Assembly (NCBI RefSeq): GCF_030247185.1
Contig: NC_080572.1
Span: forward strand, 208,783,435 to 208,847,434
DNA: 64,000 nt
From: Malaya genurostris
Taxonomy: Eukaryota; Arthropoda; Insecta; Diptera; Culicidae
Reading direction: 5' to 3'
Shown here one piece after another: positions 42,926-52,848 of this stretch; within the stretch, counting starts at the first letter, position 1, and the number at the start of each line of letters is the position of its first letter. The notes below the pieces were generated by a model. The model had not been told where the DNA came from. It worked only from the letters and a program-made list of their open reading frames with translations, and did no database searches. The position numbers and the translations under genes are program-made.

Positions 42926-45590
42926 ACCAAGAAACGATTACGGTGTTCTCTAAACGTACATCAAACCAATGTTGAGTTAAATTCAACCAATTGTTTAAAA
43001 TTTCTTCCAATGATTTATAATAACTATGTTAACTTTTAATAACAGCAAACAATGTCTTTGAAACCGATCTGATCAGATACCTCGTACCTGAACATAGGAT
43101 GACATCGCTGATAGTCATTTGTCAGAAGTGATTAGCTTCACATACAGAAAGGTAAACAATCTTTCAACCCGCCCACATTGCGTCTCGAGTTTCGCTTCAA
43201 ATTTGTCAACCAAACACACGTCGTCTCATCTTCGTGTAGGTGATTCTGGGAGAAACAAATCCTCCCGTGATTGCTAATATTCCTCCTGGAGGGTATCATC
43301 AATATTCCGTTCATCCGTCGTCTACGGTCGGTTGGATCCGTTGCACATATCCCAGCACCAGAGCTTCGTAATAGCGACTAGTCACGGATCATGAAGCATG
43401 ATGGAGGCTATATAGTGCACTCTTACGTATTCGGATCATGTGATCCATACATTGCCATCCATAAATCGACTTGAAGCTTGGTCCGAGGCGGTCGGGTTCT
43501 CAGATGACAGCAATTTCTATTATTCTATTGCAGCAGCGATTTGCCGCACCCCGTTTCCAAGTGCCGGGTAGGAGGGGGGGCGGTGGACGTCGTCGTTTTC
43601 ACCGTCGCTGCAGAAATGATGCTGGAGCGTCTGTTCGAGTGTCTCGTGTACACACGATAACTCCAGCCAAGCGCCATCCCCGGAGTGCACTCTCGGGAGG
43701 GGAATGCAAAACACCACCCGGACTGGTACCTACACGGAAACATTATTTCATAAATATGATATAGTTATTATCACGAGACTCCATAAATATAATAAAACTG
43801 TGTACCGAGCGTGATGCGCTTCCGTCTTATGCTCGCTAGAAGATGCAGCAGCTGCTGAAGCCAGCAAGGATCCACACAAGGAATCAACTGTTTAAGACCA
43901 ATTCTGGTTCATTGTACAAACATACACCGAACCGTACAATCCATTTTGCAGGCGATGACTGAGGGATTGACTTTAAAGCTCCGTTGAAGTGGTTACTAGT
44001 TGGTCGTCCTTAAACTGATGCCATCCTGAGTAGAAACAGGAATCGAAAAATTATAAACTTAATCGCAATCCAACGTCATGCAGAGCAGATGCTTGAAACG
44101 TGGAAGATTAACGATCGTAATGGGACCATTTGCCAGGACCGACATATTTTCTGTATGGGAAAAATCAGTGCTCACCACTAGATCTACAGTAAATCTAGGA
44201 CTAACTGGAAGACAAAGGAAATGCATTTGTGCAAAGTGAACAAGCTTAGCGGAGCAATCCGGAAACGTGCATCGTGGAGTGCGAGATTCAATATTTATTT
44301 TCCTGTACATAGCTAAAATTATCTTAGTTATGAATAATGCGACACGCTCGTGGATCGCGTGGGTGCCGGAGGTGTTAATTGGAGCATATTGTACGTGGAA
44401 CGTGTTTCAGCATTAGTGTTATTACTTGTTCGCGACTGGATCCGACTATGAGTGAGAACAGGGACACTTGCTTGCTGTTATTCGACGACGCTTGGCAACT
44501 GAAGGAAAGAGGGGCGAAAATTGGCCGGTCTGACCGTCATGTAATAACAGTTCGAGGCGTACACAGGAAAAGGAATGGATGGTACTCATGAGTCTATCTT
44601 TTGTGCAGATTAGCTTCAGTGTCGATGCTGAATGGCGCAAATTCATGTCGAAAACAATGGATTTAGCCATGTCTGCAGTGTGAAACGTGTGCTAGCACAA
44701 TGATATCGGTCCCACAAGAGAATTCATTTCAAATTACATATTTTGCTGCTGTTCTTCTGGCGTAAACCGGACCGGGACCATTCGCAGAAGGCTCCACCAT
44801 TCCAGCTCCAGTAGGATCATTAATGGATTTTTCACTGAACGCAAAAGCACCACCATTACGGAGTGGATTAAATTACGGTTGTCCAGATGAAAATTTTACC
44901 TAACCACTCGATAAAACTTTGGTTTGCCTCATGAATTATGCGAAGTGTGACGTCCTCTGGACGGGATTTAGGAGGGTTGAGAGACATATTATAATATGAT
45001 AAATTATATCAATCATGGAAGAGGGACTCGAAGCGAAACCGTAAATTCAACCAACCCCAAACAAACTTCTAATTGATCTGTTTTGTCGGTGGAAGGTTTT
45101 TGTACAGTAGCATTAGAACAGAACATTAGAATGTTGATGATACCGCCAGGAACACATGTTGTGTTCATTGAGCCAGCGATCATGAACGTTTCATGATTTG
45201 GAAATTTTCTAACTACGTAGTAAGTCGTTTCACAATATTGACTAGCTACTTTGTGACGAAGTTTTTCTCGTGATTTGAGAAAGGTTTCTTTTGAAAATAA
45301 CAATTGCTTTTTCAGGTGTTTCAACGCAAAACTTCTCCCAATTCGCTGAATTATTGAAATCCATCATCGATGAATAGACCTACTTAGCAAAGATAATAAG
45401 ATAATAACCACTCACACCAACATATCGGTGCACTATGAGCGCCCTACTTATAAAACATGGACAAAAACTTAGTGAAGTGAATGAATTTTAATTATTACAT
45501 TGATCGAAATGTATTTCTAAATATATTTTTTGATACCGAATTCGGCACTATGGGGGTGAAGGATGATGAGATATATACGAGTTATAAATC
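42926..45590. other. No gene recognised; balanced base composition
   Basis: Sequence from about 43150 to 45000 is less AT-rich than the rest and shows no repeat, so it is a candidate for conserved intronic regulatory sequence. Open frames around 43471-43764 occur on both strands and have no recognisable domain. Confidence 0.45.
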
Positions 45591-45960
45591 TAAAATACAC
45601 AAAATAAATGAATTTTACGAACAAAAATGAATTTTACAGGTCACCTAATTCCTCATACGATTCAATTCATAAATACCTAATTTGTCAAATGATGGAAAAT
45701 TCCATAATGTTAGATAAGCATGAATTTTTTTTATTTCGAATGTAATTTGCATTCGGTTACCAAGTGCGACTATATGAATTTTTATGTACCATTCACCAGC
45801 CAAACAGATGTGAGCTTCGGCGGCTCAGTCGATTACCGGACGTACTTTGTGATCCCGATGATACTCGGTTCAAGTCGCGCGGTGGTCGCTATTAGTTTTT
45901 TTTTTCGTGAATTTCATGTCGGGTTTGGATTACATGATTCCAACATTTGATATAAAATCA
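45591..45960. repeat. TACAC family element, reversed, with tRNA-like core
   Basis: It is the inverted counterpart of 2934-3368: TCACCTAATTCCTCATACGA, CAAATGATGGAAAATTCC, GTTAGATAAGCATGAAT, then a tRNA-like module on the + strand with A box CGGCTCAGTCG (45821-45831) and B box GGTTCAAGTC (45867-45876). A run of about ten T follows at 45896-45905, a possible Pol III terminator, then GTGAATTTCATGTC as in the other copy. Stems of the tRNA-like part are decayed. Confidence 0.72.
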
Positions 45961-46258
45961 ATATCAACGTTTAAATAAATAGAGATGGATTGATTTCTCG
46001 AAAAGTTATTCAGTCAGTTTAAATCTCCGCTGAAATGTATGTTATTTTAAAATAATTCCAAGCTTCAAATATGAACATCATACACCGTGTGTACTCTTTT
46101 CAACTCGGCGACACCTTTCAAAGCCTAACATGGGATAATGCCTGCAAGCATGTAAAATTATGGTAGCAAATTTGCAAGAGGGTAGATATGTGTTAGTTGA
46201 TTTTATTTTGTGTTTACTCTTTATTTATTATTTAAACAATTTATACGTCATTTAGGGT

Positions 46259-46267
46259 TGAACCTTA
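46259..46267 (+). repeat. Left target-site duplication of the I-like element
   Basis: TGAACCTTA followed by T's. The same nine bases, followed by TTTT, are at 52321-52333. Because the element ends in a T-run here, the exact duplication is 9-13 bp. Confidence 0.82.
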
Positions 46268-46851
46268 TTTTTTTTTTTATTCAACAATATAATATATTTT
46301 TAGGCACACTGCTTAAGCTCTAAGATGCCAAGGGTATTTTCTAATCTTAATTAACGACTAACTTAAAACTAGAATAGTATCATTAGATTATGTCGTCTTT
46401 GATTTTCTAGAATCCATTGTATGTTGCATGGGTCTTCCAGATGGCGCTATCTATGGCCGTTTCCTTTCGGTTCGTGTGGGTCCGCGGGAAACACCCCCAG
46501 GCTACGAAGGCCCGGCGGGTGGCCCGCATGCTGGTCATCGACTGGAGCGTAGAACCGTAGGCGGTGATGGTGATGTTACGCAAGAGAATGAAAAAAAAAC
46601 GTAAATATTGTGGAAACCGAGGTAAATAGGGGGCATGGAAACAAAATGTCTGAAAACTACAAAGATCTAATTAGTTGCCATCGAGATGTTGAAGAGACGG
46701 AGAAAGGGGGAACGAATAGTTAGTGACAAAAAAAAAGATCTTGTTAGTTCCAATGAAGATGGTGGACAGGGACGGGGATCGAGAGAATCGGGCGGATGTT
46801 AGTGTCGAACCTGTAGGTGGAGATAATACTTTCTGAGCGAGGTATATCAGA

Positions 46852-49800
46852 TTACACTTGGATATTAATGTGTTTAAGGTACTGATATATGAGAAACATA
46901 TATGAACTATCCCGACTCGCCATCACATCTCGGACCGGAACCTCAGGTGGTCTACCTCGGGCCCTAAGGGATTCCAGTAGCTTCGACCTGGCGTCGCGAT
47001 ACTCTACGCACGACCACACGACATGCTCGCTGTCCTGATAACCCTCGCCACAGGTGCAGAGACCGCTCTCCGTGAGCCCAATACGCCGGAGATGTGCGTT
47101 GAATGTGTAGTGGTTTGACATGAGTCGAGACATCACACGAATGAAATCGCGACTCACGTTCATCCCCCTGAACCAAGGTTTCGTCGATATTTTGGGAACA
47201 ATGGAGTATAGCCATCGTCCCAGTTCGTCATTGCTCCATGAAGTTTGCCAACTTTCGAGTGTCCTCTGACGAGAAATGCTAAAAAATTCATTGAAGCAGA
47301 TTGGTCTTTCATAAATTTCATCTTCTAATGCACCCACCTTAGCTAATGAGTCTGCCTTTTCATTTCCCGGAATGGAACAATGCGAAGGGACCCAGACTAA
47401 GGATATTAAATAAGACCGACCAGATAAAGTTCTCAAGTGTTCCCGTATTTTCCCCAGAAAATATGGGGGATACTTTCCTGGCTTCATTGAACGGAGAGCT
47501 TCTATTGAACTTAAACTATCCGTGACAATGAAGTAATGGTCTTTGGGTAAATTTTCAATGATCTCAAGAGTATACTGAATAGCAGCTAATTCTGCGACGT
47601 AGACTGAAGCCGGATCACTGAGTTTGTACGAAGCGGTGATGTTTTTATTGAAGATACCAAAGCCTGTGGATCCGTTGAGATTTGACCCATTAGAGTAAAA
47701 CATCCTTTCACAGTCAACTGCTCTGAATTTATAATAAAAAATATTAGGGATCACTTGGGGGCGTACGTGATCCGGAATCCCACGAATCTCTTCTCTCATG
47801 GATGTGTCGAAAAACACAGTAGAATCAGAAGTATCCAAGAAATGAGCACGGTTGGAAACAAACGAAGAAGGATTAATATTCTGAGCCATGTAATCAAAAT
47901 ACAAGGACATAAAACGGGTCTGAGAATTGAGCTCGACAAGCCTTTCTAAGTTTTCAATCACCGTCGGATTCAAGACATTGCATCGAATCAGCAATCGATA
48001 TGAGAGATCCCAGAATCGGTTTTTAAGTGGTATAACGCCCGCCAGCACTTCGAGACTCATCGTATGAGTCGACTGCATGCAACCCAAGGCTATACGCAAG
48101 CAACGATACTGAATTCTTTCCAGCTTGATGAAATGGGTGTTCGCCGCGGATCGGAAGCAAAAGCATCCGTATTCCATCACGGACAATATCGTTGTTTGGT
48201 ACAGCCTGATCAAGTCTCCTGGGTGAGCACCCCACCAAGTTCCGGTTATTGTGCGAAGAAAATTAATTCTCTGCTGGCATTTTTGTTTCAGATACCTAAC
48301 TTGACATCCCCACGTGCCTTTGGAGTCGAACCAGACCCCGAGATATTTAAATGTGAAGGTCTGAGCTATGGTTTCACCCCTTAGTTGAAGCTGTAATTGT
48401 GCTGGTTCTCGCTTCCTTGAAAATACAACCAGCTCAGTTTTCTCCGTAGAGAACTCGATACCCATTTGAAGAGCCCATGTCGACAAGTTGTCGAGGGTAT
48501 CTTGTAATGGTCCTTGGAGATCGGCAGCTTTGGGTCCTATAATAGACACAACGCTGTCGTCGGCAAGTTGTCTTAGCGTGCAAGATGTGTTTATACATTT
48601 GTCGATGTCGTTTACGTAAAAATTGTATAAAAGGGGGCTTAAACATGAGCCCTGAGGAAGACCCATGTAACTGAATCGTATTGTCGACAAATCATTCTGC
48701 GCAAAATGCATATGTTTCTCGGACAATAGATTATACAAAAAGTTATTCAAAACTGGTGAAAGACCATGCTTATGCAACTTCTCAGATAGGATATGTATTG
48801 AAACAGAGTCGAAAGCCCCCTTGATATCTAGGAAGACTGATGCCATTTGTTCTTTACGGGCAAATGCCATTTGAATTTCGGTTGAGAGCAACGCAAGACA
48901 ATCGTTCGTTCCTTTGCCCCGGCGAAAACCAAATTGTGTATCTGAAAGCAAGCCATTGGTCTCGACCCAATTGTCTAGGCGGAAGAGAATCATTTTTTCA
49001 AACAATTTCCGGATACAGGAAAGCATAGCAATCGGCCGATACGAATTGTGGTCGGAGGCTGGTTTCTCTGGTTTTTTAATGGCGATAACCCTCACTTGTC
49101 TCCAGTCATGAGGGACAATATTACCCTCAAGAAACTTGTTGAATAGATTCAACAAGCGCCTTTTGGCAGGGTCAGGCAGATTTTTCAACAAGTTGAATTT
49201 GATTCTGTCTAGCCCCGGGGCTTTATTGTTACACGACAAGAGTGCAAGAGAAAACTCTACCATCGAAAACGGTGTTTCGTTTGTATTCGCTGTCGCGACG
49301 CGGGAGATCTTCTGGTCCGGAACAGAGTCGGGACACACTTTTTTAGCAAAATCGAATATCCAGCGGTTAGAATATTCCTCGCTTTCGTTCGTGGTGTTTC
49401 GATTGCGCATTCGTCGGGCTGTGTTCCAAAGAGTGCTCATCGATGTTTCTTTTGTTAATCCGTCAACGAAACGGCGCCAGTATCCGCGTTTCTTTGCTTT
49501 AATTAGGTTCTTCATTAGCATGTCTAACGCCGCGTAATTCCGATAATTATCAGGTGTTCCGTTTTTTCTAAAAATGATATACGCTGCAGATTTTTTTGCG
49601 TTTAACTCTGAGCATTCTTTGTCCCACCACGGGTTGGGAGGACGGATGTTAGTTTTTGCGCCCGGTACACGTTTCGTCTGAACTTGAATCGCGGTTCCGA
49701 GAATCAAGCCAGCCAAAAACGTGTACTCTTCCTCCGGAGGAAGTTCTTGTGTTGATTCTATTTTCTCAGATATAGAGTTTGCATAGCTTTTCCAATCAAT

Positions 49801-50532
49801 ATTTCGTGTGAGGTCATACAAAACATTGATTGTCTTCGATGGTCTTAATCCGGTGGCGATTGAGATGACGATAGGCAAGTGATCGCTACCGTGGGGATCA
49901 GGGATTACCTTCCACGTGCAATCCAACCGTAGCGATGTCGAGCAAATGGAAAGATCCAGCGCACTTGGTCTTGCTGGTGGTGCAGGAATCCGTGTCATTT
50001 CTCCCGTATTTAAAATTGTCATATTGAAGTTATCGCAAAGGTCATAGATCAGAGTTGATCTGTTGTCATCCTGAAGACAGCCCCATCCCGTACCATGAGA
50101 GTTGAAGTCTCCTAAAACTAACGTAGGTGTAGGAAGGAGCTCCATGATGTCACAAAGCCGTTGGTGCCCAATCGAAGCTCTTGGGGGAATGTATACGGAA
50201 GCAATGCAAAGGTCCTTGCCTTTCATTGTGATTTGACATGCAATAACTTCAACACCTGGTATCGAAGGGAGGTTTATCCGGTAGAAGGGATAGCACTTTT
50301 TGATCCCTAAAAGTACTCCTCCGTAGGGGTTTTCTCGATCCAAGCGGATTATATTAAAATCATGGAAGGTAATTGGTATTTCAGAAGTTAGCCATGTTTC
50401 GCATAAGGCAAATGCGTCACACTCCAAGATGTTTATTAATACTTTGAAGGGGTCTATTTTCGGTATGATACTTCTACAGTTCCACTGTAAAACAGTGATC
50501 GGATCCATTACCTCGTTCAATAAATCAGCCAT
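46852..50532 (-). CDS. I-like ORF2: endonuclease, reverse transcriptase, RNase H
   Basis: 1226 residues from the ATG at 50532, which overlaps the ORF1 stop by 8 bp (ATGGCTGA); an earlier in-frame TTG at 50544 is not a likely start. Domains in order: APE-like endonuclease (about 1-225) with LQWNCRSI, CETWL (Glu45), GDFNSHG (Asp142) and SDHLPI (Asp217-His218); reverse transcriptase (about 430-720) with NSYRPIAML, FLDIKGAFDSV, LPQGSCLSPLLYNFYVND and the LADD box (Asp658-Asp659); RNase H (about 940-1070) with ELAAI, TDSLSSIEAL, VWVPSHCS and NEKADSLAK; and a C-terminal CTCGEGY-x-HVVWSC finger. The first RNase H acidic position is Asn948 (FYSNGSN, codon 47691-47689) where Asp is expected and is present in the decayed copy at 3750-4700. 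The protein makes cDNA at nicked chromosomal DNA. It may be impaired in removing RNA from the hybrid. Confidence 0.94.
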   Translation of the reverse strand: MADLLNEVMDPITVLQWNCRSIIPKIDPFKVLINILECDAFALCETWLTSEIPITFHDFNIIRLDRENPYGGVLLGIKKCYPFYRINLPSIPGVEVIACQITMKGKDLCIASVYIPPRASIGHQRLCDIMELLPTPTLVLGDFNSHGTGWGCLQDDNRSTLIYDLCDNFNMTILNTGEMTRIPAPPARPSALDLSICSTSLRLDCTWKVIPDPHGSDHLPIVISIATGLRPSKTINVLYDLTRNIDWKSYANSISEKIESTQELPPEEEYTFLAGLILGTAIQVQTKRVPGAKTNIRPPNPWWDKECSELNAKKSAAYIIFRKNGTPDNYRNYAALDMLMKNLIKAKKRGYWRRFVDGLTKETSMSTLWNTARRMRNRNTTNESEEYSNRWIFDFAKKVCPDSVPDQKISRVATANTNETPFSMVEFSLALLSCNNKAPGLDRIKFNLLKNLPDPAKRRLLNLFNKFLEGNIVPHDWRQVRVIAIKKPEKPASDHNSYRPIAMLSCIRKLFEKMILFRLDNWVETNGLLSDTQFGFRRGKGTNDCLALLSTEIQMAFARKEQMASVFLDIKGAFDSVSIHILSEKLHKHGLSPVLNNFLYNLLSEKHMHFAQNDLSTIRFSYMGLPQGSCLSPLLYNFYVNDIDKCINTSCTLRQLADDSVVSIIGPKAADLQGPLQDTLDNLSTWALQMGIEFSTEKTELVVFSRKREPAQLQLQLRGETIAQTFTFKYLGVWFDSKGTWGCQVRYLKQKCQQRINFLRTITGTWWGAHPGDLIRLYQTTILSVMEYGCFCFRSAANTHFIKLERIQYRCLRIALGCMQSTHTMSLEVLAGVIPLKNRFWDLSYRLLIRCNVLNPTVIENLERLVELNSQTRFMSLYFDYMAQNINPSSFVSNRAHFLDTSDSTVFFDTSMREEIRGIPDHVRPQVIPNIFYYKFRAVDCERMFYSNGSNLNGSTGFGIFNKNITASYKLSDPASVYVAELAAIQYTLEIIENLPKDHYFIVTDSLSSIEALRSMKPGKYPPYFLGKIREHLRTLSGRSYLISLVWVPSHCSIPGNEKADSLAKVGALEDEIYERPICFNEFFSISRQRTLESWQTSWSNDELGRWLYSIVPKISTKPWFRGMNVSRDFIRVMSRLMSNHYTFNAHLRRIGLTESGLCTCGEGYQDSEHVVWSCVEYRDARSKLLESLRARGRPPEVPVRDVMASRDSSYMFLIYQYLKHINIQV

Positions 50533-51865
50533 CGAAGGATACAATCGCTGAAATGAGGGGCCATTTTGCAGTTGACTGCTTCAGAAATGTTTTGACTGTG
50601 GGTATAAAACTCATCATAAGCTGTTTCAGGGGGTCGGAAATATTGAAAGTTGTGAAAATCCAGTCCACAATATCCGAGAATTTTATGAATCCAGCACTCG
50701 GTCGATTTTCTGGTTGGTTTTCTGGGACACTTGGGGATTTTGATGACCCAGGAAGTGCCGGGAATTCCTTTTTAGATCTGAGTTTCTCAAGATCAGGAGC
50801 TGTTTGCTTTGTTTTTTTTATTTTACCAGCACTTCCCATTGCTGTTACTTTTGGGGGACCCTCAGAAGATACCTTCGAACCCTTGCTAGGGAGCTTGTGA
50901 GAGGAAATATTTATCCTCTTCCTATAGCTGTGAGGGACTGCCGAAGATGTACCTTCTTGGGGATCGTCAGAATCACACTCGTCAGTTGACAAGCAAGCGT
51001 AAAGGTTTCCGGTGAGTTTAGGTGGCGTAGCACTCTTGAGCATTTCTGCAAAAGACCGTTTGGAACGAGACTGGAGAGACTGTTTCAATTTATCTCCTCG
51101 CAGTTTGTACGCAGGGCATGCCGCGAGGTCATGATGGTCCTCTCTACAGTAGAGGCACTTTTCGATGCTCTTCCCGCAAGAGCCATCCGCGTGAGCCCCT
51201 CCACAGTTAGCACAACGATACTTATTACCACAATGAGAGGCTGTATGCCCCAATTGTTTGCAATTGGAGCAATTCATGACCCGCGGCACATAGAGACGAA
51301 CAGGCAGACGAACCCGGTCCAGGAGAACGTAGTTGGGTAATGCCGAGCCGGCGAAGGTCACTCGATAAGAGTCTGATTGGGGATAGGATTTTGTACCATC
51401 CCCGGCGATCGACACTGAATGCAGCCGTTTGCAATCCAGTATCTTTACATTCTTAAGTACGGGGTCTTTGAAACCGCCGGCCCCGTACTTAAGAAGATCT
51501 TCGCATGTCAGGCTCGCATCTGTGACTACGCCGTCTATTTCTACTTCGCGGGCTGGCACGTAGACACAATACTCCCGCGCAAAAAGATCACTTTGAACGA
51601 TCTCGTTAGCCTGCTTTGAGCTGGTTAACAAGACCCTAAGCTTCCCTGGGCGTACTTTATCAATACGTGTAATAGTAGAGTATCGTGAAGTCAATTCGTG
51701 AGATATTTTTATAAGGTTAAATTTGTTGTTGTTCTTGGTCCGGAAATAGACCACACAGGAACCGGTCGAAAGCAAAGGATCATCGGGATACTTCTTTACC
51801 CTCGGAATCTTATTGTCAGCTGAAGGGTTAGGGACAAGTGGGGGTGGTTTTGGATCTGTCTCCAT
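50525..51865 (-). CDS. I-like ORF1: Gag-like nucleic-acid-binding protein
   Basis: 446 residues from an ATG at 51865. An N-terminal RRM-like region (about 30-180; VVYFRTKNNNKFNLI, TITRIDKVRPGKLRVLL) is followed by three zinc knuckles. The first (Cys199, residues 199-212) is a standard C-x2-C-x4-H-x4-C, followed by C218-ANC-GGAH-ADGSC and C237-LYC-REDHH-DLAAC. A basic, Ser/Pro-rich tail follows (KKTKQTAPDLEKLRSKKEFP). ORF1 proteins of this type coat the element RNA and accompany it to the target. The stop overlaps the ORF2 start, so ORF2 is likely translated by re-initiation. No internal stops or shifts are seen. Confidence 0.92.
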   Translation of the reverse strand: METDPKPPPLVPNPSADNKIPRVKKYPDDPLLSTGSCVVYFRTKNNNKFNLIKISHELTSRYSTITRIDKVRPGKLRVLLTSSKQANEIVQSDLFAREYCVYVPAREVEIDGVVTDASLTCEDLLKYGAGGFKDPVLKNVKILDCKRLHSVSIAGDGTKSYPQSDSYRVTFAGSALPNYVLLDRVRLPVRLYVPRVMNCSNCKQLGHTASHCGNKYRCANCGGAHADGSCGKSIEKCLYCREDHHDLAACPAYKLRGDKLKQSLQSRSKRSFAEMLKSATPPKLTGNLYACLSTDECDSDDPQEGTSSAVPHSYRKRINISSHKLPSKGSKVSSEGPPKVTAMGSAGKIKKTKQTAPDLEKLRSKKEFPALPGSSKSPSVPENQPENRPSAGFIKFSDIVDWIFTTFNISDPLKQLMMSFIPTVKTFLKQSTAKWPLISAIVSFDG

Positions 51866-52320
51866 TTTTTCATCCGGAGGGGGGGGGAACCATTATTATT
51901 ACACGAAGCTATCTCCGCACAGATTTGATTATGTATGGTGTAAGTGAAATAATCAGAGGATAGCAACAAAATACAAACAATACTTAGCTTGTTCGGCTGC
52001 AAAAACAAACGGCCACCAAGACCTGATCTTGGTCGATTGCCTCTTCAATAGATGCCTAAAACTCCGTGAGGAAAAAGCACAATCACAATTGTCTATCTAT
52101 GGCTGTGTGACGGTGAAAAAACCTCCACGAAGAAAAAGCGCAAATCACGATATCTAACTCGGTGCAAAAAAACTCAACTCACTCGCACACCCGAGTGTCC
52201 GATCACAATCGACACTGCGAAAACAAAAGAACGACCTTGAAAGCGGATTAATGCGGACTGTACTGGACTGGATTAAAGCGAATACACATCCGATCGCGTC
52301 GACAGATACGGTGGGAATCA
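51866..52320 (-). promoter_or_regulatory. 5' UTR / internal promoter region of the I-like element
   Basis: This 455-bp leader between the 5' terminus and ORF1 begins (minus strand) TGATTCCCACCGTATCTGTC. Non-LTR elements of this group carry their Pol II promoter here, downstream of the start. That is known of the family; no specific motif is proven by sequence alone. Just before the ORF1 ATG there is a C-rich run (the G-run at 51878-51887 on the + strand). Confidence 0.6.
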
Positions 52321-52325
52321 TGAAC

Positions 52326-52450
52326 CTTATTTTGTGCTGAGGCACATAAAGAATTTCATTATCTTTACGTTTCGTCTTAGACTCGTTTGTGCATAACTGT
52401 TTATGTTGAACTATTATGCCACCTGATTGTGTGCCCAAGCACAAAATAAG
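52326..52450. mobile_element. 125-bp TIR element at the I-element insertion site
   Basis: The left CTTATTTTGTGCTGAGGCAC and the complement of the right end, CTTATTTTGTGCTTGGGCAC, agree at all but two positions. The interior has AACTGTTTATGTTGAAC, also seen near 55208-55232 and 18015-18035. Its left end forms part of the I element's target duplication. Confidence 0.78.
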
Positions 52451-52848
52451 ATTAATCCTAAATGACCATCTGAATCGGTCAGTATTAGCCGAAACTTGGT
52501 TCCGTTCGGCACATCAGGAAGGATTATAAGTGCAATGCAAATAGCAATTGGCACATTGCCACGAAGCCGAATTACCGGTAGTGACACCTGCCAATGAAAA
52601 ATGGAACCAAGAAAAAGAGGATTCTTTCGAAAATTTTCATATCGACAGTAGTGATTTGCAACATTTTTATCGTTTATTTAATAGTACAAATAGATATTAG
52701 CAAAAAAAAGTACACTCGGAGTAGAAGAAAATCGATTTCAAAGTGATTACTACTACTTTTTTTAGTGTAAACTACGATTAAACATGGAAAATCTTCAGAA
52801 ATTTGTGAAATTGGGTAAGGTTAGGTTTTTTCGGATCAACATTTTTAC

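Larger units (their letters stand above)
46268..52320 (-). mobile_element. Full-length I-like non-LTR retrotransposon
   Basis: An approximately 6.05-kb element on the minus strand is bounded by TGAACCTTA at both ends. The order is 5' UTR (52320-51866), ORF1 (51865-50525), ORF2 (50532-46852), a 3' UTR of about 585 bp, and an A tail (the T-run at 46268-46278). Both ORFs are open, so the insertion is young. The presence of an APE endonuclease, an RT and a C-terminal RNase H in one ORF2, with ORF1 carrying three CCHC knuckles, fits the I superfamily (MosquI-like by memory). It inserted beside the left end of the small TIR element at 52326-52450. Its RNase H has a catalytic substitution (see ORF2). 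Confidence 0.93.

Noticed and set aside
43471..43764. Arg/Gly-rich plus-strand frame
   Set aside because: Two minus-strand frames overlap it, and there is no domain or codon pattern that supports coding.
47755..49537. Plus-strand frames inside the I-like ORF2, such as 48064-48384 and 49136-49537
   Set aside because: Shadows of the minus-strand ORF2 with no motifs of their own.
50532..50544. ORF2 start at TTG 50544
   Set aside because: A normal ATG lies 12 bp downstream at 50532 and makes an 8-bp overlap with the ORF1 stop; non-ATG starts are unlikely here.
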